Assembly: GCF_008014675.1 (NCBI RefSeq)
Contig: NZ_VOXD01000028.1
Location: forward strand, 1 to 64,000
From: Neolewinella aurantiaca
GTDB taxonomy: Bacteria > Bacteroidota > Bacteroidia > Chitinophagales > Saprospiraceae
Direction of reading: 5' to 3'
Length of the DNA stretch: 64,000 nucleotides
Both the position numbers and the translations under genes were made by a program. The notes beneath the pieces were generated by a model. The model saw only the letters and a program-made list of their open reading frames with translations. It did no database searches and was not told the origin of the DNA. Every line of letters starts with the position of its first letter. The first letter of the stretch is position 1. Below, piece by piece: positions 19,007 to 26,607 of the stretch.

Positions 19007-19882
19007 ATGAAACTACACTACAAGCCGACGGATAAGAATCCGTTAAGTTCCGTTTACGTAAAGCGTATTCACCAGCCCTACCTGGGCGAAAACTGGCACT
19101 TTCACGAAGAGTTTGAGCTGATCTATTTCCTGAAAGGAAGTGGAATGCGGATTGTGGGCGACCATATCTCCAATTTTCAGGCAGGGGAACTGGTGCTGGT
19201 GGGCCAGTGGTTGCCGCACCTGTGGCGCAACGCCGAAGCAAACGATCATCCGGTAGAAGGAGCGGATTTCATTGTGGTGAAGTTCTCGCGGCTGCTGAAA
19301 GGGATCGACCTGTTTGCGCTGCCCGAACTGAGTTCCGTGAAGGCAATGCTGTCTAAATCCATCAGGGGAATTCAGTACTCGCTGGCTGCGGGTATGGCGA
19401 TTCATCCGTTGCTGACCCGGCTGCACAGCAGCTCAGGCGCTGAGCGCCTGATTCTGTTTTTGCAGGTGATGGAAATACTCGCCGCCGACCGGGACTATGT
19501 GTTCCTGAGCAGTCCGGGCTTTACGTTGCCCAACGAAGTGACCAACGAAAACCGTTTGCAGAAGGTCATCAATTACATCTTTACCAACTACAGCCGCGAA
19601 ATAAGCCTCGACGAAATATCGGAACTGGCGTGTATGACCTCTCCCGCCTTCTGTCGCTTTTTCAAAGGGCGTACGAATAAGACCTTCTTCAGTTTCCTGA
19701 ACGAGTTTCGGGTAAACAAGGCGTGCCAGTTGCTGATAGACGGAGAATTGCCCATCAAGGAAATATGCTACGATGTGGGGTTCCGGTCGCTCACCAACTT
19801 CAACCGGACCTTCAAGAAAATAAAGAACGTAACGCCGGGGAGTTATAGAACGAATTCCGTCCGGTTGCAGCAACAGCTTTAG
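19007..19882 (+). CDS. AraC-family transcriptional regulator
   Basis: A 291-residue regulator. The N-terminal half is a cupin-type sugar-binding domain (LGENWHFHEEFELIYFLKGSGMR, FQAGELVLVGQWLPHLWRN). The C-terminal 100 residues form a double helix-turn-helix: ISLDEISELACMTSPAFCRFFK and LPIKEICYDVGFRSLTNFNRTFKK, ending with the PGSYR signature. An unusually strong AAGGAGGT (18988-18995) lies upstream. It is 6 nt from a TTG at 19001 and 11-12 nt from this ATG, so the start could be two codons earlier. Its place at the head of the plus-strand catabolic genes, and the shared GCGGTC sites, make it the likely local activator responding to a galactan sugar. Confidence 0.88.
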   Translation: MKLHYKPTDKNPLSSVYVKRIHQPYLGENWHFHEEFELIYFLKGSGMRIVGDHISNFQAGELVLVGQWLPHLWRNAEANDHPVEGADFIVVKFSRLLKGIDLFALPELSSVKAMLSKSIRGIQYSLAAGMAIHPLLTRLHSSSGAERLILFLQVMEILAADRDYVFLSSPGFTLPNEVTNENRLQKVINYIFTNYSREISLDEISELACMTSPAFCRFFKGRTNKTFFSFLNEFRVNKACQLLIDGELPIKEICYDVGFRSLTNFNRTFKKIKNVTPGSYRTNSVRLQQQL

Positions 19883-19892
19883 GAGAGTCTAT

Positions 19893-19957
19893 GGTAAAAA
19901 GCGGTCATTCATGGGTAAATCGGGGCCATTTCCGGGGCTGAAGCCCCCATATTTTTG
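19893..19957 (+). promoter_or_regulatory. Putative operator and -7 element of the cycloisomerase operon
   Basis: GTAAAAAGCGGTCATTCATGG (GCGGTC at 19901-19906) is followed exactly 49 nt later by TATTTTTG (19950-19957), a full match to TAnnTTTG. The spacing is identical to that at 31822/31871. A GTG start follows 67 nt after the -7 element. The -7 element overlaps the T-run of the terminator-like hairpin at 19934, so one stretch may serve both roles. Confidence 0.45.
19934..19956 (+). terminator. Putative Rho-independent terminator of the araC-type gene
   Basis: GGGGCT-GA-AGCCCC followed by CATATTTTT lies about 50 nt past the stop codon of the regulator gene. The stem is GC-rich with a T-run. 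The same bases include a TAnnTTTG box, so this call competes with the promoter call. Confidence 0.5.
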
Positions 19958-20024
19958 CTGGACCTGAAAACAGTCACCCTGTATTGACCTGCTTTCAGGC
20001 ATAGATAACCTTAAAGTCGAATCA

Positions 20025-21179
20025 GTGAAAATTGCGAACGTAGAAACGTATTTATTGTCGGATAAACTGGAGGAAAGCTTTTTCTTTTCTCAGTGGACTT
20101 ACGCTGAGCGGCGTATTTGTGTCGTCAAAGTAACCACTGCCTGCGGCATTGTCGGTTGGGGAGAAGGCTACGGCCCTGCCGACGTTCTGGAAGCGGGCAT
20201 CGAATTTTTGCAACCCCTGCTTATCGGTAAAAACCCGTTGGAGCAGGAGAGCATCTGGTTCGACCTGTACCGCAAGTCGCTCGACTTCGCCCGCCGGGGA
20301 ATTCTGGTTGCTTCCATCAGCGCCATCGATCTTGCGCTGTGGGACATTAAAGGCAAGCACTTCGGACAGCCGGTAAGTGTGCTGCTGGGCGGACGCCACC
20401 GCGAGCGCGTAACGCCGTACGCCACCGGTTTGTATTTCTCGGAAGGGGAAGGACTGGCCAACCGTCTGGCCCTCGAAGCGGTGAACTACGTAAAGCAAGG
20501 CTTCAAAGCAATAAAGATGAAGGTGGGGCTCACCATCGAGCGGGACCTGGAGAACGTGCGCGCTGTGCGCGCAGCCATCGGCGACAAAGTAAAACTGATG
20601 GTCGATGCCAACCATGCTTACTCCCTCCGCGAAGCAACTGAACTGGCCCGGAAAATCGAGCAATACGACATTGGCTGGTTCGAGGAACCCGTTTCGCCGG
20701 AGTTCTACCACCATTATACGTCGTTGCGCCAGAAGACCACGATTCCCATTTCCGGAGGAGAGTGCGAATACCTTCGCTACGGCCACCACCAATTGCTTAA
20801 AAACGAAAGCGTCGATATTTTGCAGGTCGACATCTGTTCGGCCGGCGGTCTTACGGAGGCGAAGCGAATTGCTGCGCTGGCGAGTACCTACGGCGTGGAG
20901 ATCATTCCCCATACCTGGGGAACTGGCATTGCTTTTCACGCCGCGCTGCATTTTATCGCTAACCTTGAACCGGTTCCAGGAAGACTCTATAACCCTGAAT
21001 TTTACATAGAATACGACCGCACCAGCAATGGAATCAGAGAACGGCTCACCTGCCCGTCCATTGAAATGGAAGACGGTTGTATCAACGTACCCAAAGCCCC
21101 GGGGCTGGGGATCGAAGTAAACGAGGATGCGCTGGCTTTTTACGCCGGTAAGAACCAGAACGGCCTGAAGGTAGGCTGA
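20025..21179 (+). CDS. Enolase-superfamily sugar-acid cycloisomerase/dehydratase (likely 3,6-anhydrogalactonate cycloisomerase)
   Basis: A 384-residue enzyme of the mandelate racemase/muconate-lactonising group, starting at a GTG. The catalytic set is complete: KAIKMKVG (K164, K166), MVDANHAY (D194), WFEEP (E220) and GGECEY (E246) as Mg2+ ligands, and D269-H296 (in IPHTWG) as the second base dyad. The K-x-K pair argues against D-galactonate dehydratase of the E. coli DgoD type, which uses a histidine there. With the dehydrogenase, kinase and aldolase downstream, the best reading is opening of 3,6-anhydro-D-galactonate to 2-keto-3-deoxy-D-galactonate. Another acid-sugar dehydratase is possible. 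Confidence 0.8.
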   Translation: MKIANVETYLLSDKLEESFFFSQWTYAERRICVVKVTTACGIVGWGEGYGPADVLEAGIEFLQPLLIGKNPLEQESIWFDLYRKSLDFARRGILVASISAIDLALWDIKGKHFGQPVSVLLGGRHRERVTPYATGLYFSEGEGLANRLALEAVNYVKQGFKAIKMKVGLTIERDLENVRAVRAAIGDKVKLMVDANHAYSLREATELARKIEQYDIGWFEEPVSPEFYHHYTSLRQKTTIPISGGECEYLRYGHHQLLKNESVDILQVDICSAGGLTEAKRIAALASTYGVEIIPHTWGTGIAFHAALHFIANLEPVPGRLYNPEFYIEYDRTSNGIRERLTCPSIEMEDGCINVPKAPGLGIEVNEDALAFYAGKNQNGLKVG

Positions 21180-21279
21180 TAAACACGACACTACGGTGAA
21201 GTTTTCCGGAGTCAGCAACCGCTGCTCCCCGGAAGGAAATTGCCCGAATCCTGCTGATTTACCATTAAATAATACAACG

Positions 21280-22278
21280 ATGTTCCCCTTTATCTTAGTC
21301 CTCATCGCCAGCGTCTTTCAGGGCAGTTTTGGTGTAGGAATGAAACATATGGATCCTTTGAAGTGGGAAGCCTGGTGGCTCGTACACGCTACGGTAGCCA
21401 TGGTCATCTTTCCGCTCACCTGGGCGCTTCTGGTGGTCCCTGACCTTTTCGGCATCATCGGGCAGGCGCCGTCAGGCGCCATTCTGCTCGGCATGTTTTT
21501 CGGTTTTCTGTGGGGCATCGGCGGCATCATGTTCGGTAAGAGTATTCCGTTCATCGGCATTTCGCTGACTTACGGTATTGTGATGGGCGTTTGCTCCGCC
21601 GTGGGCAGCCTGATTCCGTTTTTCAGCCTGGAGGACGCAACGAGCCTGCCCGCGTTCCCCTACGTGATGGCGGGTGTGATGCTGATGCTCATCGGGGTAG
21701 CCATCACGGCCTACGCGGGCATCCAAAAAGACAAACTGCTGAACCAGGAAGTAGAAGGCGGTGCGGCCAAGCTCCGTACGGGGCTAATCATCGCCTTCGT
21801 GAGTGGAGTGCTTTCGGCCCTGCTGAACGTGGGTTTCGTGAGTGCACAACCCGTAGGAGAGATTGCGGCTGACGCCGGCGTGATAACGCGCAATACCAGC
21901 CTGGCGGTATGGGTGGTTGTGCTCCTGGGAGCCTTTGTGATGAATGCGGGCTACGCGCTCTTCCTGCTGTTCAAAAACAAGAGTTTCAGCTCTTTCTCCG
22001 TAGCGGGCTCAGGTAAAGCTTACACCTGGTCTGTCGTGGCAGGTCTTCTTTGGTTCGGCGCCCTTGGGGTGTACGGACAGGGTGCTACGCTGCTCGGCGA
22101 CATTGGTCCGGTCATCGGCTGGCCCATTCTCCTGGGCGTTTCGCTCATTGTGAGCAACGTCTGGGCTTACTTCAATAAGGAATGGGAAGGTGCCCGCAGA
22201 CCGTTCACGATTCTGCTCGGCGGGCTGCTGGTGCTGATCATCGCCACGGTAGTGCTCGGGTACTCAAATGGGGTTTAG
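21280..22278 (+). CDS. RhaT-like sugar:H+ symporter (DMT superfamily)
   Basis: A 332-residue membrane protein with ten hydrophobic segments. The frame is open back to 21196, but the ATG at 21280 begins the first transmembrane helix (MFPFILVLIASVFQGSFGVG), so I start there. It resembles L-rhamnose-proton symporter RhaT: the GVGMKHMDPLKWEAWW loop, GFLWGIGGIMFGKSIPFIG, LTYGIVMGVCSAVGSLIP, and a closing YFNKEWEGA before the last helix. In this operon it is a candidate inner-membrane importer for anhydrogalactose or galactose released in the periplasm. The cargo is inferred from neighbours only. Confidence 0.82.
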   Translation: MFPFILVLIASVFQGSFGVGMKHMDPLKWEAWWLVHATVAMVIFPLTWALLVVPDLFGIIGQAPSGAILLGMFFGFLWGIGGIMFGKSIPFIGISLTYGIVMGVCSAVGSLIPFFSLEDATSLPAFPYVMAGVMLMLIGVAITAYAGIQKDKLLNQEVEGGAAKLRTGLIIAFVSGVLSALLNVGFVSAQPVGEIAADAGVITRNTSLAVWVVVLLGAFVMNAGYALFLLFKNKSFSSFSVAGSGKAYTWSVVAGLLWFGALGVYGQGATLLGDIGPVIGWPILLGVSLIVSNVWAYFNKEWEGARRPFTILLGGLLVLIIATVVLGYSNGV

Positions 22279-22400
22279 AGGGAGCTTTATTCCGACTTTT
22301 CAAACCCCATCCCTCGTGGGGCCGCCGAATGCAGCAGCGAAGCTCACGGGCTGGGGTGGAGGTTTAACACGGCTTAACGACCCTATGCGTTAGCCCTGCC

Positions 22401-22436
22401 CGACTCCCGACTCCCGACTCCTGACTCCCCCAACTC
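22401..22436. repeat. Short tandem repeat CGACTCC x4
   Basis: Four adjacent 7-bp units (three CGACTCC, one TGACTCC) followed by CCCAACTCC lie in the 210-bp gap between the transporter and dehydrogenase genes. A CCCCATCCCTCGTGGGG hairpin (from 22306) and a REP-like half-element (22438-22457) flank it. No gene is visible in the gap. Confidence 0.6.
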
Positions 22437-22488
22437 CCTGCACCTGCGACCCCGCCCGTAAATATTTTCCCAATCCAATTATCCAAAT

Positions 22489-23934
22489 ATGAAATTCGGT
22501 CACAAACAATTATACATCGACGGTAAGCTGTGCGACGCAGCAGACGGGAAGACATTCGACGTCATCTGTCCGGGCGACGAATCGATCGTTGCCACCATCG
22601 CCTGGGCGGGCAGGGCGGATACCGAACGGGCACTGGTGTCGGCGCAGAAAGGCTTCGAAAACTGGTCGGCGTTGCCGCAGGCGACCCGCCTGGAATGGAT
22701 GGACAAGCTACGTACGAAGATTCTGGAACGCCGCGATCATCTGCGCCACGCCATCAGCCACGAAATGGGCAAAGTTTGGGCCGGTACGGACGAAGATCTG
22801 ACCAGCATCACCGATTCGCTGAAGTACTACGCCGACGAAATCCGGAAGCGCGGAGACGTGGAAATCGAAGACCGCGAAGGCACCCATAAGCACCGGATCG
22901 TTTCTCAGCCCCTTGGTGTAGCGGTTGCTTTTCTGGCGTATAACTTTCCGTTGCTCAACCTTGGTTTTAAGCTTGGTCCGGCTCTGGCTGCGGGGTGCTC
23001 CATCATCATCAAGCCATCGGAGTTTTCGCCGCTGTCGGCCTACATCATCGGTGAACTGTGCCACGAAATCGGGTTTCCCGCCGGGGTGGTAACGGTGCTC
23101 TGCGGCGACGTTCAGGAGGTAGGTATTCCACTCTGCGAGAGCAAGATACCCAGGTTGATCACTATGATCGGTTCAACCGAAACCGCGCAGGCGTTGATCC
23201 GCCAGAGCAGCGCAACTTCGTTGAAGCGATTTAGTATGGAGTGCGGCGGCAACGCGCCCTTCGTGGTGTTGGAAGATGCCGATCTGGAAGCGGCGATCAG
23301 TCTTGGTGCGGGGCTGAAAACCGGCAATTCCGGTCAGATTTGCGTAGCGCCTAACCGCTTTCTGGTCCACGAGTCGGTGATCGATGAATTTACCGAAGGA
23401 ATGCGGCAAAAATTTGCGGCAACGAAGCTTGGCTTCGGCGAAGCGGAGCAGCCAGACATGGGGCCGCTGACGAACCGTGGTTCGGTGGACAAAGTGAACG
23501 GCATAGTTCAGCAGGCGCGGGCGCAGGGTGCAAAACTGGTTTTTGGAGGCAAGGCGTTGGACCGGGCGGGGTATTACTACGAGCCGACAATCCTACGCCT
23601 CGACGACGCTCATGCGCCGGTGCTGCAACGGGAAATCTTTGGTCCGGTGGCCATCATCGTTCCGTTTGCTACCCGCGGGGAAGCACTCGCGATCGCCAAC
23701 GACACCGACGGAGGGTTGGCCTCCTACGTCTTCACCACCAACCCCGACGCAATGGCCTTCTTCGCCGATAAACTGGAATTCGGTGAAGTGCAAATAAACG
23801 GCGTCAAATACGACATTTACCTGCCTCACGGCGGTATCAAGAATAGCGGTTTCGGGGTAGATTGCTCAGAGCTTGCGCTCGATGATTACCTGATCCGAAA
23901 GCGGGTAAGCCGGGCAATAAGCCAGGGGGTATGA
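22489..23934 (+). CDS. NAD(P)-dependent aldehyde dehydrogenase (likely 3,6-anhydro-D-galactose dehydrogenase)
   Basis: A 481-residue ALDH-superfamily enzyme of normal length. All key residues are present: N152 (AYNFPLL), K175 (IIIKPSEFS) for cofactor binding, general base E251 (MECGGNAP) and nucleophile C285 (GQICVAPNR). In the anhydrogalactose route this enzyme class oxidises anhydrogalactose to anhydrogalactonate, the substrate for the cycloisomerase encoded upstream. Its stop overlaps the start of the kinase gene (ATGA, 23931-23934), so the two are translationally coupled. A succinate-semialdehyde or lactaldehyde dehydrogenase would look similar; the operon decides the call. Confidence 0.85.
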   Translation: MKFGHKQLYIDGKLCDAADGKTFDVICPGDESIVATIAWAGRADTERALVSAQKGFENWSALPQATRLEWMDKLRTKILERRDHLRHAISHEMGKVWAGTDEDLTSITDSLKYYADEIRKRGDVEIEDREGTHKHRIVSQPLGVAVAFLAYNFPLLNLGFKLGPALAAGCSIIIKPSEFSPLSAYIIGELCHEIGFPAGVVTVLCGDVQEVGIPLCESKIPRLITMIGSTETAQALIRQSSATSLKRFSMECGGNAPFVVLEDADLEAAISLGAGLKTGNSGQICVAPNRFLVHESVIDEFTEGMRQKFAATKLGFGEAEQPDMGPLTNRGSVDKVNGIVQQARAQGAKLVFGGKALDRAGYYYEPTILRLDDAHAPVLQREIFGPVAIIVPFATRGEALAIANDTDGGLASYVFTTNPDAMAFFADKLEFGEVQINGVKYDIYLPHGGIKNSGFGVDCSELALDDYLIRKRVSRAISQGV

Positions 23935-25010
23935 ACACACCAAAACACTTCATCAGTAGCGACTGGGGAACAAGCAATTTCCGCTTGAGGGTAGTCGTGA
24001 CCAATACGCTGGAGATCGTGGCAGAACACACCTCCGGGCTTGGTATTCGGGAGCTTAACGAGCGGTTTGAGCAGAGTGGAGAAGGCAACCGCCTTGCTTT
24101 TTACTCCGCATATCTTCAGACCCAACTGGCCGAACTGCGGTCTTTAAGTGTGGTTCCCGATACACCGGCCAGGACTACTTGTTCAGCTCCTCCCACCGCT
24201 GGCGGGACCGGAGCGAATACTACCCGCGAAACCACTCCTCCGGGGCGAAGCACCGGTGGAGCAGAAAAGGAACTGAACGCACAACTCCCGGTTGTGATCA
24301 GCGGTATGGCCTCGGCTAACATCGGAATGTATGAACTGCCCTACGCCACGCTCCCGATTACGGCAACCGCACGGAACTTCGTGACGAAAGGCCTCACCCT
24401 GCATCCGTGTCAGCACCTGCGCCTGATCTCCGGCGTCCAAAGCGAGAACGGGATGATGCGGGGTGAAGAAACGCAGGCCCTTGGCCTGCTGCCGCTCATG
24501 GCCGGAGAAGGGGACGGAACGCTGCTGTTGCCCGGGACGCACAGCAAGCACCTCTCCTTCGTCGGTGACGCGTTCACCGGTTTTGCCTCCTACATGACGG
24601 GAGAGCTTTTCGAGATCATTTCCCGGAGGAGCATCCTGGCCAACTCGGTTGCTTCCGGCGCGTGGAACGAGCGTACCGGCGCGTGTTTCCGGCAAGCAGT
24701 ACTTACGGGCTGCAAAGATGGTTTCTCCTCCCATCTGTTTGCCGTACGGGCCGGGCACGTACTGCGGGAGACCGACCCTACCGATAACTTCTACCGCCTG
24801 AGCGGGCTGCTGATTGGCGACGAACTGTCGCATCTTCCCAACAACACAAAGGGAAAGATCTACCTGGCGGGGTCGGGGCCGCTACTGCGCCTGTACCGCT
24901 ACGCGCTCGAAATACTGGGCTTCGGCGAGCGGCTGACGGTCTATGCTGACGAGGCGCTTGAAGCAGCCTTACTGGCCGGGCAGCGGGAAATCCTGCTGCG
25001 CAAACAATGA
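23931..25010 (+). CDS. dgoK: 2-dehydro-3-deoxygalactonokinase
   Basis: A 359-residue DgoK-family kinase that phosphorylates 2-keto-3-deoxygalactonate to the 6-phosphate. The N-terminal ISSDWGTSNFRLRVV is the family phosphate-binding start. Other family stretches are VISGMASANIGMYELPY, LISGVQSENGMMRGEETQALGL, LLLPGTHSKHLSF and LAGSGPLLRLYRYALEIL. Residues 63-106 are an unusual Pro/Thr/Gly-rich insert (APPTAGGTGANTTRE and nearby) absent from typical members; it reads like a low-complexity surface loop. The gene overlaps the dehydrogenase gene by 4 bp and is followed by the aldolase gene, the next pathway step. Confidence 0.9.
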   Translation: MNTPKHFISSDWGTSNFRLRVVVTNTLEIVAEHTSGLGIRELNERFEQSGEGNRLAFYSAYLQTQLAELRSLSVVPDTPARTTCSAPPTAGGTGANTTRETTPPGRSTGGAEKELNAQLPVVISGMASANIGMYELPYATLPITATARNFVTKGLTLHPCQHLRLISGVQSENGMMRGEETQALGLLPLMAGEGDGTLLLPGTHSKHLSFVGDAFTGFASYMTGELFEIISRRSILANSVASGAWNERTGACFRQAVLTGCKDGFSSHLFAVRAGHVLRETDPTDNFYRLSGLLIGDELSHLPNNTKGKIYLAGSGPLLRLYRYALEILGFGERLTVYADEALEAALLAGQREILLRKQ

Positions 25011-25093
25011 ACCGACCCGGAACTACGGATGGCTTTACCGTGCCTTCAGACCAGGTAATTATTTAAGTACCCCTTTTTAATCTTCCCGCCACC

Positions 25094-25738
25094 ATGAATC
25101 ACTCAACATTTTCCTGGGATGTTTTCAACGCCACGCCGATCGTCGCCATCCTGCGCGGCCAGCCGCTTGCTACCTGCATCCGGATTGCGGAAACCTTGCA
25201 ATCCGCAGGATACGGCACCCTGGAGGTGACCATGAACACGCCCGGCGTGGCCGGTATCATTAGTGAGTTGAGCGCACGCTTCCCGGACTTGAACGTTGGG
25301 GCGGGCACGGTCTGCACGCCCGAAGACCTGGAAGTTGCCCTCGGGGCTGGCGCCAGTTTCATCGTAACACCGATCATCGACGAAGAAGTAATCACGACCT
25401 GTGTGAAGCGGGGAATTCCGGTGTTCCCGGGAGGATATACCCCAACCGAAATTTACCGGGCGTGGAGCCTAGGGGCTTCGGCGGTGAAGGTTTTTCCGGC
25501 CAGCCAACTGGGCGTGAAGTACATCAAAGACCTGGGCGGACCGTTACCACAGATCAAGCTGGTGCCTACGGGTGGTGTTTCGCTGGAGAATATCGGTAGT
25601 TTTTTCGCAGCCGGCGTTGCTGGCGTGGGCATGGGGAGTTCGCTGCTCGATAAGAAGCTGATTGCGGCGGAAGACTACGCTGGCCTGCGGGCGCACTTCC
25701 TGGCGATGAAAAAGGAAATGGAAAGCGCGGCGCGCTAA
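25094..25738 (+). CDS. 2-dehydro-3-deoxy-phosphogluconate/galactonate aldolase
   Basis: A 214-residue class I aldolase of the KDPG/KHG family, cleaving KDPGal (or KDPG) to pyruvate and glyceraldehyde-3-phosphate. Family features: ATPIVAILRG at the first strand, GTLEVTMNTPG with the conserved Glu (E near 44), VGAGTVCTPEDLEVALGAGASFIVTP, the GIPVFPGGYTPTEIYRA loop, AVKVFPAS with the Schiff-base lysine, and the phosphate loop VPTGGVSLENIGSFFAAG. It ends the pathway block. Its stop overlaps the stop of the convergent small gene at 25735 by 4 bp. Confidence 0.93.
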   Translation: MNHSTFSWDVFNATPIVAILRGQPLATCIRIAETLQSAGYGTLEVTMNTPGVAGIISELSARFPDLNVGAGTVCTPEDLEVALGAGASFIVTPIIDEEVITTCVKRGIPVFPGGYTPTEIYRAWSLGASAVKVFPASQLGVKYIKDLGGPLPQIKLVPTGGVSLENIGSFFAAGVAGVGMGSSLLDKKLIAAEDYAGLRAHFLAMKKEMESAAR

Positions 25739-26202
25739 TTCTTCATTCTCGTGGAGTGCATAGATTTCAGCCTCCAGCCGTCGGGTGTAGAGACGGCCAG
25801 CGCGCTTTCCAACCAACTGGCCTTGCCAACGATGGTGTCGGCTTGCAGAAATTCGGCGTAGTTGTAGTAAGCAATCTGGATGGAGTTGCCGTATTTGTCG
25901 AGAGAGATGTAGTCCATCCGGTTGATCCTTTTGGGTCGGTCGGGGCGGGCCAGTTGGCCCCGCATATACTGCTTGATGCGGTCGTTATCCCAGACTTCGC
26001 CCTGCTCTAGGATGACAAAATCGGCGGTATGGTACTGGCTGATTTTTGTACTGTCGACGCCGCCCCAGAGGTCGTCGAATGCTCCCTGAATCAATCCTTT
26101 TGCAGCTGCTTCTTCTGCTTCGGTGAGAGGTGCAGAGGATTCAGTGGAGACTGGTGACTGGCAGCTGCTGAGTGCCAGCAGGATAATCAATAAGTGCTTC
26201 AT
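25735..26202 (-). CDS. NTF2/SnoaL-like (DUF4440-type) lipoprotein
   Basis: A 155-residue protein. The frame is open to 26265, but the ATG at 26202 starts a clean lipoprotein signal (MKHLLIILLALSSC), so I begin there. The mature part has a cone-like NTF2 pattern: a helix pair (EEAAAKGLIQGAFDDLWGG), YHTADFVILEQGEVW, and strands ending SWLESALAVSTPDGWRLKSMHSTR, as in DUF4440/SnoaL-like proteins. No catalytic residues can be named. It is convergent with the aldolase gene and probably not part of the pathway. Confidence 0.7.
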   Translation of the reverse strand: MKHLLIILLALSSCQSPVSTESSAPLTEAEEAAAKGLIQGAFDDLWGGVDSTKISQYHTADFVILEQGEVWDNDRIKQYMRGQLARPDRPKRINRMDYISLDKYGNSIQIAYYNYAEFLQADTIVGKASWLESALAVSTPDGWRLKSMHSTRMKN

Positions 26203-26607
26203 GCGGTAAAGATAACAACCGGCTGCAACGAGGCTCAACCCCGCCTTGCACCTGCGGCCGCGCAAAATACCTGAAAAGATTAATCGTGTCAGCTATTGAA
26301 TCCCCCATCTCCCGGGGAAGAAGGGCAGCCTTCCAACCCGCTGGCCTGGAACCCGGACGAAACGAAAGTGGTAATTGACCGATTTAATCATTTGTGGTAG
26401 CCGTAAAGCGAACGGGGCAATAGGGTAAAGGAAGATGGTGTGATGTTAAAATACGGCTATATCCCAGTCGAAAAGGGTCGTTGCTTTGTGATGTAATGCG
26501 GCATCAGCGATAAAACTGGTGTCCGGAGTGCCAGATATGGTTCGGCTGAAACGAAGGCCGGGCGGGTAATATGGCCTCCTGTGTACTCACTTATTAATAA
26601 CTAGTCG
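26203..26607. other. Intergenic region upstream of susC
   Basis: 405 bp with no gene. It holds a REP-like half-element (TTGCACCTGCGGCCGCGC, 26246-26263) and GTTAAAATACGGCTATATC (from 26445), a degenerate relative of the GCGGTC sites ahead of the cycloisomerase and GH127 genes. TTGCTTTG (26481) is a weak -7 candidate. The susC promoter must lie here, but I cannot place it with confidence. Confidence 0.4.
26246..26263. repeat. REP-like element, single copy
   Basis: TTGCACCTGCGGCCGCGC, a half-element of the dispersed family, lies 44 bp upstream of the DUF4440-type gene. Confidence 0.5.

Noticed and set aside
20025-21179. D-galactonate dehydratase (DgoD) for the enolase-superfamily gene
   Set aside because: The DgoD type uses a His in place of the K-x-K pair seen here; the operon also has an aldehyde dehydrogenase that fits the anhydrogalactose route.
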